Origin: Osmia lignaria lignaria
Lineage: Eukaryota > Arthropoda > Insecta > Hymenoptera > Megachilidae
Assembly (NCBI RefSeq): GCF_051020975.1
Contig: NC_135042.1
Span: forward strand, 1,146,001-1,210,000
Direction of reading: 5' to 3'
DNA: 64,000 nucleotides
A model generated the notes under the pieces. That model was not told the origin of the DNA, ran no database searches, and saw nothing but the letters and a program-made list of their open reading frames with translations. This document shows, piece after piece, positions 41,681 to 52,473 of the stretch; position 1 is the first letter of the stretch; every line of letters starts with the position of its first letter. The translations under genes were made by a program, and so were the position numbers.

Positions 41681-41735
41681 CGAAGCAGAATTCGCCAAGC
41701 GTCGGATTGTACACCCGCCAACAGGGAACGTGAGC
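41009..41735 (+). rRNA. 28S rRNA, segment 3' of the R2 site
   Basis: Conserved 28S blocks occur throughout: TAGCCAAATGTCTCGTCATC, GACCCTGTTGAGCTTGACTC, TACCACAGGGATAACTGACT and AGCGACGTCGCTTTTTGATC. It stops at AGGGAACGTGAGC, where a repeat begins. The C-for-T at position 41018 (GTCTCG against GCCTCG) and ACTGACTT for ACTGGCTT in the peptidyl-transferase region indicate a decayed copy. Confidence 0.95.
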
Positions 41736-42308
41736 AAAATGTTAAGAGACCTTTTTTGTAGAAAATTAAGTTTCCTACTATTTATCTGCTATGATATTTT
41801 TTGCTCAGCTGCGTAGTTTTCGAGATATATCGAGATATTTAAAAGTTCCGAAGCCGCACCCCCATTATAAAGGTACAGAAACACCGTGGCCCCTTTCTTT
41901 GAAGTAATTCTGCACTATTCTAAGCTGTATTCACTATGCCGAGCTTCTACTGCCACTTCCGGGCAGCTGTGCAGAAGATGAACAAGAAGAAGAAGAAGAA
42001 ATATCCCGGAATCTGTCCTTGAGGCCCGTTTTCTTGAGGTAAATCTGCAAATATTTCGGAAACGGTGCGAAATATGGCAAAATGTTAAGAATCCTTTTTT
42101 GTAGAACATTAAGTTGCCAACTATTTATGTTCTATGACATTTTTTGACCAGCTGCGTACTTTTCGAGATATATCGAGATATTTAAATGTTCCGAAGCCGT
42201 ACCCCCATTATAAAGATACAGAAACACCGTGGCCTCTTTCTTTGAAGTAATTCTGCAGTATGTGACATTTTTGACATTTTTTGATCTGCTGCGTAGTTTT
42301 CGAGATAC
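41736..42308. repeat. Tandemly duplicated repeat interrupting 28S
   Basis: A segment with AAAATGTTAAGA, GCTGCGTA.TTTTCGAGATA and TACCCCCATTATAAAG occurs at about 41736-41930 and 42072-42265, with a third partial copy to 42308. No ORF of note. It directly truncates 28S. Confidence 0.65.
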
Positions 42309-43023
42309 AGGGTGTTTCGTTTAAAACAGGCCACCTAAATATCTCCTCTATCTCTGAAAATACAAAAAATGTTTCTGACGTAATTTAAATGGTTTCAAAA
42401 GACAAATCAGATGGAAGAACCATTTTTTATAAATTGTAATTTTTTAATCGTTTTTTTGAGGTCACTCGTGCTTTTTACGTATGTACACACATTTTTTGTT
42501 GTTGTATGTTATAGAATCGACACAGTGACCTAGAGGGAATTATTTGCTTTCAGCGTAGCAGGTTAATTTACACACGAATGGGTAAGTTTCAGTTAGATTG
42601 TTTTCAAATTTTTCATCATTAACGTAGCCTCCAATTCAAATGATTAATTTTTCCATTTCAAACGTTTTTATTCGTTGTTTAGAATCCTTAGAATTTCGTT
42701 TTTTACATTATGACAGGCGACAAGAGACTAGGTTCCGTATTCATTCCAAATACCGACTAAAAGTGTTCTAACAGTTCAGTTTTTTTATTGTGCTATGCCA
42801 ACGGGGTGCTAAACCGTTCGATCGCGACTTACGTCAGACCCGGTTTTCGTAGCCGACACTGCAGTCTCTGAGGCCGCGCGCTATACGCGCTTGGATTGGT
42901 CGGTGTTTTTTGTTAATAATTCGAAGACCAAGCTTTAACCAACATTTGGGCAAAGGAAAAAGTTGTTTAGAATCACCTTAGCAATCATCCCTCTTCGGCT
43001 GTCGGAGTAGCCGCGTGATACCC
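42308..43023 (+). mobile_element. MITE-like DNA transposon, copy 1
   Basis: Ends are TACAGGGTGTTTCG and, inverted, TACGGGGTATCACG, an imperfect terminal inverted repeat. The interior from 42510 on matches the reverse complement of 60308-60725 (GAATCGACACAGTGACC, ACGAATGGGTAAGT, GCCAACGGGGTGC). No transposase is encoded. Confidence 0.6.
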
Positions 43024-43399
43024 CGTATATCCTACTAAATATGAAAGGTATCATCGCGAACGATACATTCCTTGCAGAGTCACATGAAGGAATAGATTTT
43101 TTGCTACAACAGTAGTTATTTACAAATTCCATAAATTTTTGCAAGTGGGATCATCGCGGATATACATCCTACTAAATGTGAAAGGTTTCATCGCAATTGC
43201 TACTTTCTCTGCAGCGTAAACGCTGAAAGATATAAATGAGGTATTACGTTTTTTGCGATAAAAGTCGTTAGGAATGAAAAAATACAAAAATGTTTTTGCG
43301 GGACTAATCGGCAGATGTACTCTACAAGATGCAAATATTTTCGCTCCGACTGGCCCATCCGTCTCGGAGTAATCGGTGAACAATGTAAATCTAGCATTT
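43024..43399. repeat. Duplicated repeat next to Helitron 3' end
   Basis: CATCCTACTAAATGTGAAAGGTTTCATCGC at 43170 and a diverged copy at 43028 show a tandem duplication of about 140 bases. ORFs here are antisense of the repeat and not convincing. Confidence 0.5.
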
Positions 43400-43425
43400 G
43401 CTAAAAGAAGGGTTGGCTTCCTTCT

Positions 43426-45456
43426 TCACGTATCGGCCGCTGGAAACCGATTTGGACGGTTTCTTTGCAAAAGCAACCGTCGTAATCTTTGCATTTCTGC
43501 GAGGGCTCCTTCGTCATGCGATTTAACGAGGACTTTGGTTGGTGCTAAATCAGATAAAGCTAAACCATTTAAACTTTTGACACGACTAAGAGCAACGTAA
43601 ATTTGCCCTTTTGCAAAATTCTTTTTGCCAAGATCAATTACAGCTTTGTTTAATGTAGTCCCTTGTAATTTGTGCACCGTTACTGCCCAACTTAAAATAA
43701 GTGGTAACATTCTACGCTTGACGACTCCATAACCTTTCGTCGCCCCTAACGTTGTTACAACTGGGAATATTGAAATGTAACCGTCGATATCTTTAAATCT
43801 ATTTCCAATGGGCTCGTCATCAAATTTTATAAGTACCGAGTCCGGCAACTCTCCCTGCTCTAGTTGATCTCTTCGAAGTGCTGGCCTTGTAAATTTCTGC
43901 ACTATTCCCATTGCGCCGTTTATCAAACCATCAGAAATTGATATATTTCGTCGCAGCATGATTCGCGATCCCTCAGTTAACGTTATTGTATGTAACAGTC
44001 CGCCACGATTATTTATATTTACAGGTATGACATTTTCTGGTATGCCTTTTTCCATATGTAGCTCCCTCACGGGACTAGTCTATCGAATCAATGACGTACA
44101 TTCGATGTGATTTTGCTAATTCATCAGTCAGTTTTGAATTATATTCATCCACTAATTTTATCGTTGGGAATATCCTTACTGCTGCACCGTCCTCAAACTC
44201 TCCGATTAGGAGAACTCCTCTTCTTTCGCATAATATTTGTAGTTGAGAAGTTGTCACTTCCCCAAGCCGAAGGATATTCGGTAAGTCGATAAACTCAACG
44301 TCATCTTTTTGTCGCATATTAATAGTAAGTTCGCAGAATGTAAATTGGTGCCATAAATTAATTTCTGCAGTACACCAATGTGGCTGTACAAAACACCAGT
44401 GTCTTTTCACTGGGGGCAACTGCATGATATGGCCAAAGAGAAGAACATTTACGCCACCAAATAGTTTATCATTTGTTTTGAATTCTTGCAATCTTAAATG
44501 AATTATTCGCAAATTCTCATAACGTACCATTGATATCTCGTCGATAATCAATCACCTTGTATGACGCCACTTTCGTCTCTCCTGTTCGAGATTCTGTGCT
44601 ATCAGTCGTCGATAGGTCATTGCAGTACATTTTTCAAAAGGCAACGAGAACAAGGAATACAGAGTTTTTCCGAATATTTGACGGGCAACGACGCCAGTCA
44701 AAGAAGCTACTTCAATGAAAGATGGTTTTATCATCGTATCAACTGTAGGATTATAGCAGCGTTTAACGTCTTCAACAAGTAATTTTAAAATAAACGACTT
44801 GCCACTACCAGCTCCTCTGGTAATAAAAAGCAACATTTGTTCCGTATTTTCATTATCATTTTTTTTAATATCTTTCTCAATTACTGCGGAAACTGATTTA
44901 AATAAGTCTTTTTGTTGAATATTAATACTTCGAATACTATTAAGGAATACGTCTTCTGGCATTGCAATTGTTTCTTGCTGTTGATCTTCATATAAATCAC
45001 CTTGATCATAATGTATTGTTTCGTCGGCATCAATTCTGACTGCATCACTTAAATGTTCATTAGCTTCCTCTTCATGTACAACATTCAAAGCAACAGCCTG
45101 GGCGAGCGCCGCTTCAATAATTTGCTCTGCGTGAGTAAATTGTTCGACACTTGCGTTACCCAACATAGGTTTCAACTCGTGTTGCCGTCAAAGAAAACAT
45201 TGTTCCGAAGATTCGTTTTCGGACATAAATGTACTTTCATCACGAAATGGAATGTGACACACTATTAAGTTATAGAAGTATCCTTCTCTATCACTGTTCA
45301 GGGTATAATATCGGTGGCGGAGTACACCTGGTTTATTTCTTATTCGCATTCGGTTATTGTCCTTCAATTTTATAAACTTCGATCTCGAAATTTCTTCATC
45401 GTCATTTCCAAGTTCTGCGTCGTCATCCGCTTCTGTCTATATTTCACTTTCACATA
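43426..45456 (-). pseudogene. Helitron Pif1-like helicase region, frameshifted
   Basis: Three ORFs on the minus strand make one helicase: 45175-44552 with Walker A (ITRGAGSGKSFILKLL), 44551-44075 with Walker B (MIIDEISMV) and LLFGHIMQLPPV, and 44070-43426 with the C-terminal motifs (AVTVHKLQGTTLNKAV, YVALSRVKSLNGL). Frameshifts lie near 44552 and 44072. The part between 45456 and 45175 links to the Rep region in another frame. The helicase unwinds donor DNA during rolling-circle transposition. Confidence 0.85.
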
Positions 45457-46973
45457 TCAGACAGCAAATTCGGCTAAACTCAAGTTCCCAAGGTTGTCCG
45501 GCCTCTTTATGTAACAATCGAATATGTTATTGAAAAATGATGTTCCATTTTCTTCCAATCGCAGAATTCTATATCTCTGCTCAGGCCGACAGCTGTTTAT
45601 AAATACAGCTTTTCGCGAGCTCATTTTTAGAAGCAGATGGCATAATCGATACGCACATTCTATAGCACTCACCATACGTTGAGATAGAATTGCCATAGGT
45701 ACCGAAAATAGTTGATTCCGGATGGTATCGTTCCGGCGTTTTGCTCGTAAAACGACTTCTTTAATAATATTTCCTGTGTCCTGCGGCTCGCATTTACTTG
45801 CGTATTAAGCAATATAATATGCGACGGCTGTAACATTTTCGCATGGATGAACATCCATGCTTGCTTCCCAAAGCTTTAAAAGATTTGGGTTGTAATTATT
45901 CAGCATAACTTCATTTGCGGTTCTTTTAAGTACGCAGAAACGCCCGTTGCGGGCAAGTGTGTCATCTGGACCTAAGCACATCGTTCTTTTACTTATCGGT
46001 CTGGGGAATCCAAATAAACAAAAATGATTTTTACGATTTTTGTAACATGTATGAGAATGATTATGAATTTGGACTTTTTGAACTATATCGTTCATATCAT
46101 GATTTTCGACTTCCAATGAACAAGATACAACCTTCTCAATAACGTTTCGACCTTCGTTAGTTAGGAAACCAGGTACGTTTGCACACCAAATAAGCATGTG
46201 CAAATGTGGGCTTCCCCTATTTTGAAATTCAATTCTATACCAAAAATCGGTAAAAACGCCGCCTAAGCAACGCAAGTTTTTTAAGTACTGCATTAACGCG
46301 TTTACACGTAACGTCAATTGTCTTGCAATAACCACCGGGTGTCTCTGAACCAACTGTAGTCCATCTGCAGACGTTAGGTTTTCAAGTTCGTCGTTGATTG
46401 GCCTTCGGGTAGTAGTAATCCCTTCAACATATCTGGCCAGTTTAGATCATTACAAGAGAACGTAGCAAACCATGTGCGCTGTCCAAGACTTCGGACCATG
46501 GCGATTAATTCCGAACAGCAGCGTTTCCAGTATGATGCCGATCTTCTTATGTTTCTCAGCGTGAGATGTATGTTGTCTACTAATCCTTCTGGAGTACATT
46601 CACCTTGGCGCATTCTACATGACACTGAAATGTCATGTACTTTTGCGCGGTAATATTCAATCACACATATTGCGAAGAGCAGATAATCTGTTTGTTGGAA
46701 CCGTTTGTCATTGCTCAGAATACGTGCTTGGAAGTAATCGAATGGTGTTATTGGGATGTTTTGATGTTCTCTGAATCCATTCTTTCCATCCGGAAACAGG
46801 AAGAACCAACACAGTTCTTCAATTCTTCTCCCCCTCCCTAGGTTTAAAGGGGGCGCTGTTTTTCTATGTATATTCGCCAGTGGTATCGGGTCATTTTCTG
46901 CGTTATTATTATTATTACTGACAGAGACGATATTATCGATATTGGGAACACCTTCATCAATCGAACGTAACAA
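45457..46973 (-). pseudogene. Helitron-like N domain with HUH Rep motif, frameshifted
   Basis: 46973-46374 carries the first part (FFLFPDGKNGFREHQN, YFQARILSNDKRFQQTDY, FATFSCNDLNWPDML). 46353-45805 carries the HUH motif in NRGSPHLHMLIWC plus LNNYNPNLLKLWEASMD. 45696-45457 continues (RLCHLLLKMSSRKAVFINSC). Frames change near 46363 and 45750. The HUH residues act in DNA nicking and rejoining. Not functional now. Confidence 0.85.
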
Positions 46974-46991
46974 GCTTGTTTCGAAAATAAT

Positions 46992-47346
46992 TCATGTTTC
47001 GTCGGATTCTTTTCGTGAGGTCACAACTGATAGATGTTGCATTCTTTCTACCAGTGAAGATCTATTTCTTTCAGGTACAACTGTTACAGGTGTTAATGAG
47101 TAGATATTTAACACATTACTGTTGCCATCTTTCGCATACAAATCACGACGCAAGGTGGCGTGTAAAACATCAACAGTAGTAAATTTCATACAGCATGAGG
47201 CGCCCCGTAACGGTGATTTATATCCTTTTGGACTTCTTGCATGGGAATCAAACAACCAATCGCAGGTAGTCTCCGACTGGTTGCTGCATAATACGGCTAT
47301 TGATGTCAGATTTGCAGTAAGAATTCCGTAGATATACCGTTGAAAA
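46992..47346 (-). pseudogene. Helitron segment of uncertain identity
   Basis: The ORF 47255-46992 lies between the Rep domain and the solo LTR. GYKSPLRGASCCMKFTTVDV and RDLYAKDGNSNVLNIYSLTP look protein-like and would fall in the linker between DUF6570-type and Rep domains. I do not recognise a motif. Confidence 0.4.
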
Positions 47347-48167
47347 AACGTGCGACGACAGCCGCGGATCGGCGTCGCGCATCGCGGGCCCTCACCGCGG
47401 CGACATCCCCACTTCCGCGCGATTAGACTATAAGTAGGACCGATCGATGCGAGGATCGATGAGTTCTCCTACCTAGGAGGTCCGGCCCGGAGCACCAGAG
47501 CTCTCGACGCCATGGTTGACCTGGCGAAGAGATCTCTGGCAGTCGGGCCGTGGCATTGCACTACGCCACGACCTGGCAGTTCCCATAGGTCCAGCAGCCG
47601 TAAGCGCCTAGCCTCGTCATCTCCGTGGTTGACTCAAGGTGACCAAGCTAGTGCGTGTTTCCGCAATCCTTTTTCCCGATTCTTCCGTCCGGTATTTCGA
47701 CAAACGATAGTGTCTCGGCGCTTTCGCTGATTTGTTCGCGTTCGCGCTCGCGCTCAGCGCACACCCGCATTCGTCCGCTCTCGTTAGTTTGTAAGGCGGT
47801 AGCAACCGCAGTAGTATGTAAGGCCGGTTAGATATAAGTTCCACCGAGACCTTCTGTGACGGACCGGGATCCGACCGTAGTATAAAAGTCCTGTACTATA
47901 GTTTTAAGGAATACGGCTCCACGCGTCTAACCACCAAACGATCTTCTGACTGTAATTAGCGAGGCAGGGATTCACCGCCGCCCGACCAGCCAGGCGGGAC
48001 TGTGTGCTACTATACCCCCAACGTAGTCTACGATAGTTTGAATAAACATATCTATATTTTTCCATACACACTGTCTCGTTATTTAAGGAACCTGTTCCCC
48101 TGACACGGGGAAACCGGCCGCGGTGCGCAGCGCCGTGCGCACCGAACCGACCGCCCCGTTACAAACG
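47347..48167 (+). repeat. Solo LTR (47351-48163) inside Helitron
   Basis: Starts TGCGACGACAG and ends CCCCGTTACA, 813 bp, flanked by AACG at 47347-47350 and 48164-48167. GACTATAAGTAGG near 47427 is a TATA box and GAATAAACAT near 48041 a polyadenylation signal. A truncated inverted copy lies at 59628-59928. A solo LTR of a gypsy-type family. Confidence 0.85.
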
Positions 48168-48298
48168 TAATCAAACCATTTTTAAATTTGGAAATCCATC
48201 ATCACCGTTATCAATATCAAATGTGATCATTTACAGACATTTCATAGTCAACGTTAATATTGACTCGGCTATTCTTAAATGATTAATGTGGCATTAAT

Positions 48299-48762
48299 TC
48301 AGTTAAGGCTAAATAATCTGCGATTCTGAATTTTCATGATTTTAAGAAACGGCACTATTCTGCACAACATTTGTTTCTCGATTTCCGATAAATCTGCTAT
48401 CTCCTGAGGTACAGACATTAGTTCCATTTTATTCCAGAATGCCTCTGATGGAACTTTGTGTTTTTTGAGATGATTTAGGCAACGAGAACATGTTATCTTC
48501 TTTGATTCCATTAGATTTGCAGGAATTAGACCAGACGAAGGTTGCGTGTGGAAAGCGTAACGTAGCTGCGGATATAAAGTCTTGTAACACACTGCACACG
48601 GTACATCAGCAAAAATATTAATAGCCGATTCGAAGTGGTCTTCCTGGAGGAAACGTTCTTTCCTTAGGTTTTTAGCTAGTTCGCGCATATTTTCTAAACG
48701 TGTACTTTTTGATTCGATATGTTTACTTAATAATACTTCACGATTACGATTTTTTATGAGCT
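48299..48762 (-). pseudogene. Helitron DUF6570-type domain (fragment)
   Basis: 48688-48299 encodes CAVCYKTLYPQLRYAFHTQP, CSRCLNHLKKHKVPSEAFWN and a C-terminal part that stops at 48299. It corresponds to 300-572 in copy 1; the part found at 1-300 is missing here. A frameshift near 48700 separates it from the repeat region. 48164-48298 is AT-rich without a gene. Confidence 0.75.
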
Positions 48763-49515
48763 TTAGACGATGTGAACGTTCTTCAATACGTAATTGGATA
48801 AGCGTCTATAGATTAATCTCAGCCTACGTGATCGTTCTTCAGTATATTCGGTCGCTAAACGCCTGTGGATTAATCTCAATCTACGTGATCGTTCCTCAGT
48901 AGATTCGTTCGCTAAACGCCTGTGGGTTAATCTCAATCTAGGTGACCGTTCCTCAGCAGATTCGTTTGCTAGACGCCTACTGATTAATGTATGCCTATGT
49001 GATCGTTCCTCGGTAGATTCGTTTGCTAGACGCCTACTGATTAATCTAAGCTTATGTGATCGTTCCTCAGCAGATTCGTTTGCTAGACGCCTACTGATTA
49101 ATCTAAGCTTATGTGATTGTTCCTCAGCAGATTTGTTCACTAAGCGTCTATGGATTAATCTCAGTCGATTTGACCATTCCTCGACAGATTCGTTCTTTAA
49201 ACGATTATAAATTATGGTTAACCGACGTTTCTTCTCAACTATCGTTTCACGCGATAATTTTGAACGCATATATTTCCGCATTGCAGATAATCTCGAATGG
49301 CGTTCGTTAATAGTTTCATGGCGCCGCACCTCTGTATTTCTTTTGCAATTTTTATACAGACGTAATAGCGTGGCGTCGTTTGATTCATTCGCACGATACT
49401 TCCTCATACGGGCTGCATGTTTTGTAGGTTTACCCATAGTTCCGTACTTCTTTTGATATATAACAACAAATTTTGATTTCAGCCATAATATTGACAGACT
49501 TTCAAGAAAAATCAA
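48763..49515 (-). pseudogene. Helitron N-terminal Arg/Ser repeat region
   Basis: 250-aa ORF. The N-terminal 60 residues (TKHAARMRKYRANESNDATL) look like a basic DNA-binding leader. Then about nine units of roughly 19 residues follow, each like RLANESAEERSHRLRLISR. The DNA unit is about 57 bp. The array is highly basic and amphipathic. The frame closes near 48763. The start at 49515 may be too early; ATG in MGKPTKHAARMRKY is the usual start. Confidence 0.7.
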
Positions 49516-49554
49516 TATTTCTCAATCAGACGCTCAAAGCAGATCTGACCCGTT

Positions 49555-49750
49555 TCTTTTTATAAATAAAAATTAGTCGCTCCAAGCAGACGTGACCAGT
49601 TTGTTTTTACAAACAATTATTAGTCGCTCCAAGCAGACGTAATTGATTTGCTTTTTTTAGAAACAATTGATCGCTCCGAACATACGTGGCTAATTTGTTT
49701 TTACAAACAATTATTAGTCGCTCCAAGCAGACATGGCCGGGTATGGATTT
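49555..49750. repeat. Subterminal minisatellite of Helitron 5' end
   Basis: Four or five units of about 45-60 bases share ATTAGTCGCTCCAAGCAGAC and TTTGTTTTTACAAACAATTA. No ORF. 49751-49930 shows nothing further. Confidence 0.7.
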
Positions 49751-49930
49751 AAAAAAAAAAATAATAGTAGTTAAAACGATTACCTTCTAAGCAATCTTCG
49801 AATGATTCAATTAATTATTATAGCAGTAGCAATCAATTGAAGATGTAACGTTGCAAGGTATTCGTTTCAACTGACTACGCGATTTGTCTGTGGGCTTTAG
49901 CTATGTTTGTTTATGTTGTGAGGACGATCG

Positions 49931-51139
49931 TGTAACGACCCAATGATAGGTACGTCACTGCACCGACGTATAGGGAGAGCGGTTCCCCAAGAAGGCGACT
50001 CGTATGAAGGAAAATAGGGATTATAGGTTCGTGTGGTGTGCGGTTAAGGAGTGAAATCCAACATTAATGTATCAAACTAAAATTATCTTTTATTCAAGTA
50101 AGTAAACTAACTATAAAGTATAACAATAGGTACGGCTAGAATATGAAATACAATAAGAAATTATAATAGGTACGCCCTAGATAGTGAAATACAGTGGAAA
50201 ATATATGATTAGTAGTTACTAAGTAATAATAAGTAATAATAATGCGACTTAATCTTCGAAATACAGCCAACACTCTGTACAATTTGCCAAATTACACTAA
50301 GTACTGGAAAACTATATTCCAGTGGCTTGTACGATACCTTCAGACACGAGCGGACTTTACCTACAGGTCGCAATCGGTTTCTGGTCTAGCCAGAGCTATG
50401 CTAATACAGGCCTGCTCAAGGAGCTCCGCTCCTCGCTAGCTCTTTACACTTGAGTATGTGTCTCATTGTCAGTATTAGCAGGTGTTCAACACGTTGCGTA
50501 CCATGAGTAAAGTGTCCACAGATCCGAACTCTCGTATGTCACTACTGAAAGAGAAGGACAAAGCTAATCTCGCGCTCTATAGGTGCCTAAGCAATTCAGC
50601 GCAAGCTTTCCTCTACTTCCAGAGTGCTGTCTGCATCTGACCGAAGTCAGGGAAGATCTGTTCTGACTCTGCGTGGAACGCCTCTATTTATAGTCAGATT
50701 CTGCTGACTTAGCGCTTTTTTTTATTATAGGGTTCCTCTAGATTTCTGGAATTCCCCATCACGTGACGGCCGAGCACCCCTGCTTCTTAATCTACGCGAT
50801 CACCCTACTCTAGAATCTCACCCCACCGCGAGATCATCGGGGTTGCGCTGGCGCGTATGCATTTGTTTGTTGATCATTTATCGATAATCGACTTACCGAC
50901 CGACTTACCGACTAAACGTTTATCGACTTATTCAATTAGACTATGTTATCGAATAATGAAAATTATTTATTATAAGAAATATAATATAATACAAATTAAA
51001 CTAAATACCTTTTTTTTATAAACTTAACTAAATATAAAAAAATTAAATTAACCATTTTGTACAAAATTTGAACTAAAAATAAATTATAATAAGAAAAAAG
51101 TGAAATGAAAAAGTGCTGGGTCTTCTTAGCGGGTCGTTA
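49931..51139 (-). repeat. 3' LTR of minus-strand gypsy element
   Basis: Ends TGTAACGACCC and GGGTCGTTACA form an 11-bp inverted pair; length 1209 bp. On the minus strand CTATAAATAGAGGCG (near 50680) is a TATA box and GAATAAAAGAT (near 50095) a polyadenylation signal. A polypurine tract adjoins at 51140. The matching 5' LTR is not in the window. Confidence 0.85.
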
Positions 51140-51548
51140 CAGCTTCCCCCGTGCGTTTGTCTCTTGTCCTCAAGAGACTGTGATTGCATCTTCTGAGGAT
51201 GCACAGGGCACAGCGACACTTTTCCTCACTGTTCCTCGGGGATGCTGACAGGATTCCAAAATATCGAATTATTTTTCCTTGCTTCCTCCTTGGGTCACCT
51301 TTTTGCGACCTTCTGTAAGTTTTCCAGTCGAATTCTGGAATGTCGATTGCAATTAACCTCCATCGTGGTGGTGGTGCTTTTTCTTCTACTATTATTTCTT
51401 CTTGTACTGGCATCTTTGAAAATTTTGTAGAAAGCAAATAATTAATAAATGAAATAAACTATTAAAAGTATAATTCTACCTCTCTGAACTGTTTGAATGC
51501 TCTTCTCAATCTTTTCAAACGTTCGCGTCGTCCTGCGCGTCTTACCAT
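51126..51548 (-). CDS. Gypsy accessory gene 2: arginine-rich, probably spliced
   Basis: An ATG at 51548 begins a 28-codon frame with an arginine-rich start (MVRRAGRRERLKRLRRAFKQ). At FRE it meets a GTAGAA donor-like site, and after about 65 bases an AAAG acceptor joins in phase to MPVQEEIIVEEKAPPPRWRL at about 51413. The second part holds PEFDWKTYRRSQKGDPRRKQ and a Cys cluster (CRCALCILRRC) and ends inside the LTR edge. The arginine-rich helix recalls RNA-binding motifs of retroviral regulators; that is analogy only. No known domain. Confidence 0.45.
51140..51150 (-). promoter_or_regulatory. Polypurine tract of gypsy element
   Basis: CACGGGGGAAGC on the minus strand ends exactly at the LTR start. 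It would prime plus-strand DNA synthesis and shows that the sequence to its right belongs to the same element. Confidence 0.7.
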
Positions 51549-51832
51549 CTTTGCACTTTCTAAATTGAATATAGCGGTGCGTGCGTAGCGTTGCTTTCTA
51601 TAGTCCTCTTTGTCGCTCTTTGTTTCTATCTCTTTCTATCTTTTTTATGTTAACATGGCGGACTTGCGATTCTGCGCATTAATAGATCGAAGGAAATGAA
51701 AATGGTTTAGGATTATGGAATAAGATATGCTTGTTAGATTTAAGAAAGGAATTTGTTTATAATATGGAAAGAGAGAACAAATTAAAAAAATGGTATGGTG
51801 GATGTATATAAGAGAAAAGAAAATAATTGTAA

Positions 51833-52210
51833 TTAGGGATAGTTAGCCAAAGTGCTTAAATAAAATATGTCTTGATCTTCTGCCTGCACTAAGTATCCCT
51901 CTCTGAATATTTCAAGGGTTTCTTGATCCATTTCATTTATGGCCTGCAGGCAAGTTGAACAGGCTACAACAGGCTGTACCTGAGCAAATTGAAACCCGCA
52001 TCTGATGCAAGTCGATTGTGTTATTGCTTCCTCTGCTAGTATAAAGTGGTGTTTTCCCACATGGATCCAATTCTTTTTGCTCGCAGGGTTCACATGTAAT
52101 GCACAAGTCGCACATATGCGTCCCAACTTCAGATCCATGATGTATTCGAATGATATGGTTTCGTCCTTTATACACACGGTGCCTATTATGTTTGCTGTTT
52201 GTTGGACCAT
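51833..52210 (-). CDS. Gypsy accessory gene 1: Cys-rich 125-aa protein
   Basis: Intact ORF between integrase and the 3' LTR, where env would lie. Cys pairs CATC (about residue 36), CIRC (about 73) and CSTC (about 88) with His in HVGKHHF suggest one or two zinc-binding sites. There is no signal peptide or membrane segment, so it is not an envelope. It ends with an acidic tail (EGYLVQAEDQDIFYL). Unknown function. It is the only intact ORF of reasonable length in this element besides the pol parts. Confidence 0.5.
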   Translation of the reverse strand: MVQQTANIIGTVCIKDETISFEYIMDLKLGRICATCALHVNPASKKNWIHVGKHHFILAEEAITQSTCIRCGFQFAQVQPVVACSTCLQAINEMDQETLEIFREGYLVQAEDQDIFYLSTLANYP

Positions 52211-52473
52211 TTTTTCTGTAATTGAAAACTATAGTTTTACTGTAAGATATTAAACGTTTTAAATCTTTTTGTCCATGCTTACTCTTTTCTTATTAATCCT
52301 TATTATTTCTTATTAATTCCCTTTCTTGATTCTTTTTTTAAATTTTTACTGTGGTAGCGTCACCTTTACGTACTTGTGCTTTTAGCGTTCTTTAAGAATA
52401 TGGCGGTTGGTTTAAAATTCTGTATCTGCGCATGCGTATGTTCCGAAAATTATATAGATTGTCGTATCGACTT

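Larger units (their letters stand above)
43400..49750 (-). mobile_element. Helitron copy 2, degenerate and interrupted
   Basis: Read on the minus strand: subterminal minisatellite, Arg/Ser repeat region, DUF6570-type domain, Helitron-like N domain with HUH, then a Pif1-type helicase. Many frameshifts and a solo LTR interrupt it. The left boundary is near 43400, where CTAG is a possible Helitron 3' end; this is not proven. Confidence 0.75.

Noticed and set aside
48830..49140. CRISPR-like regular array
   Set aside because: The regular 57-bp repeats are contiguous coding units of a Helitron protein without spacers, in a eukaryotic context.
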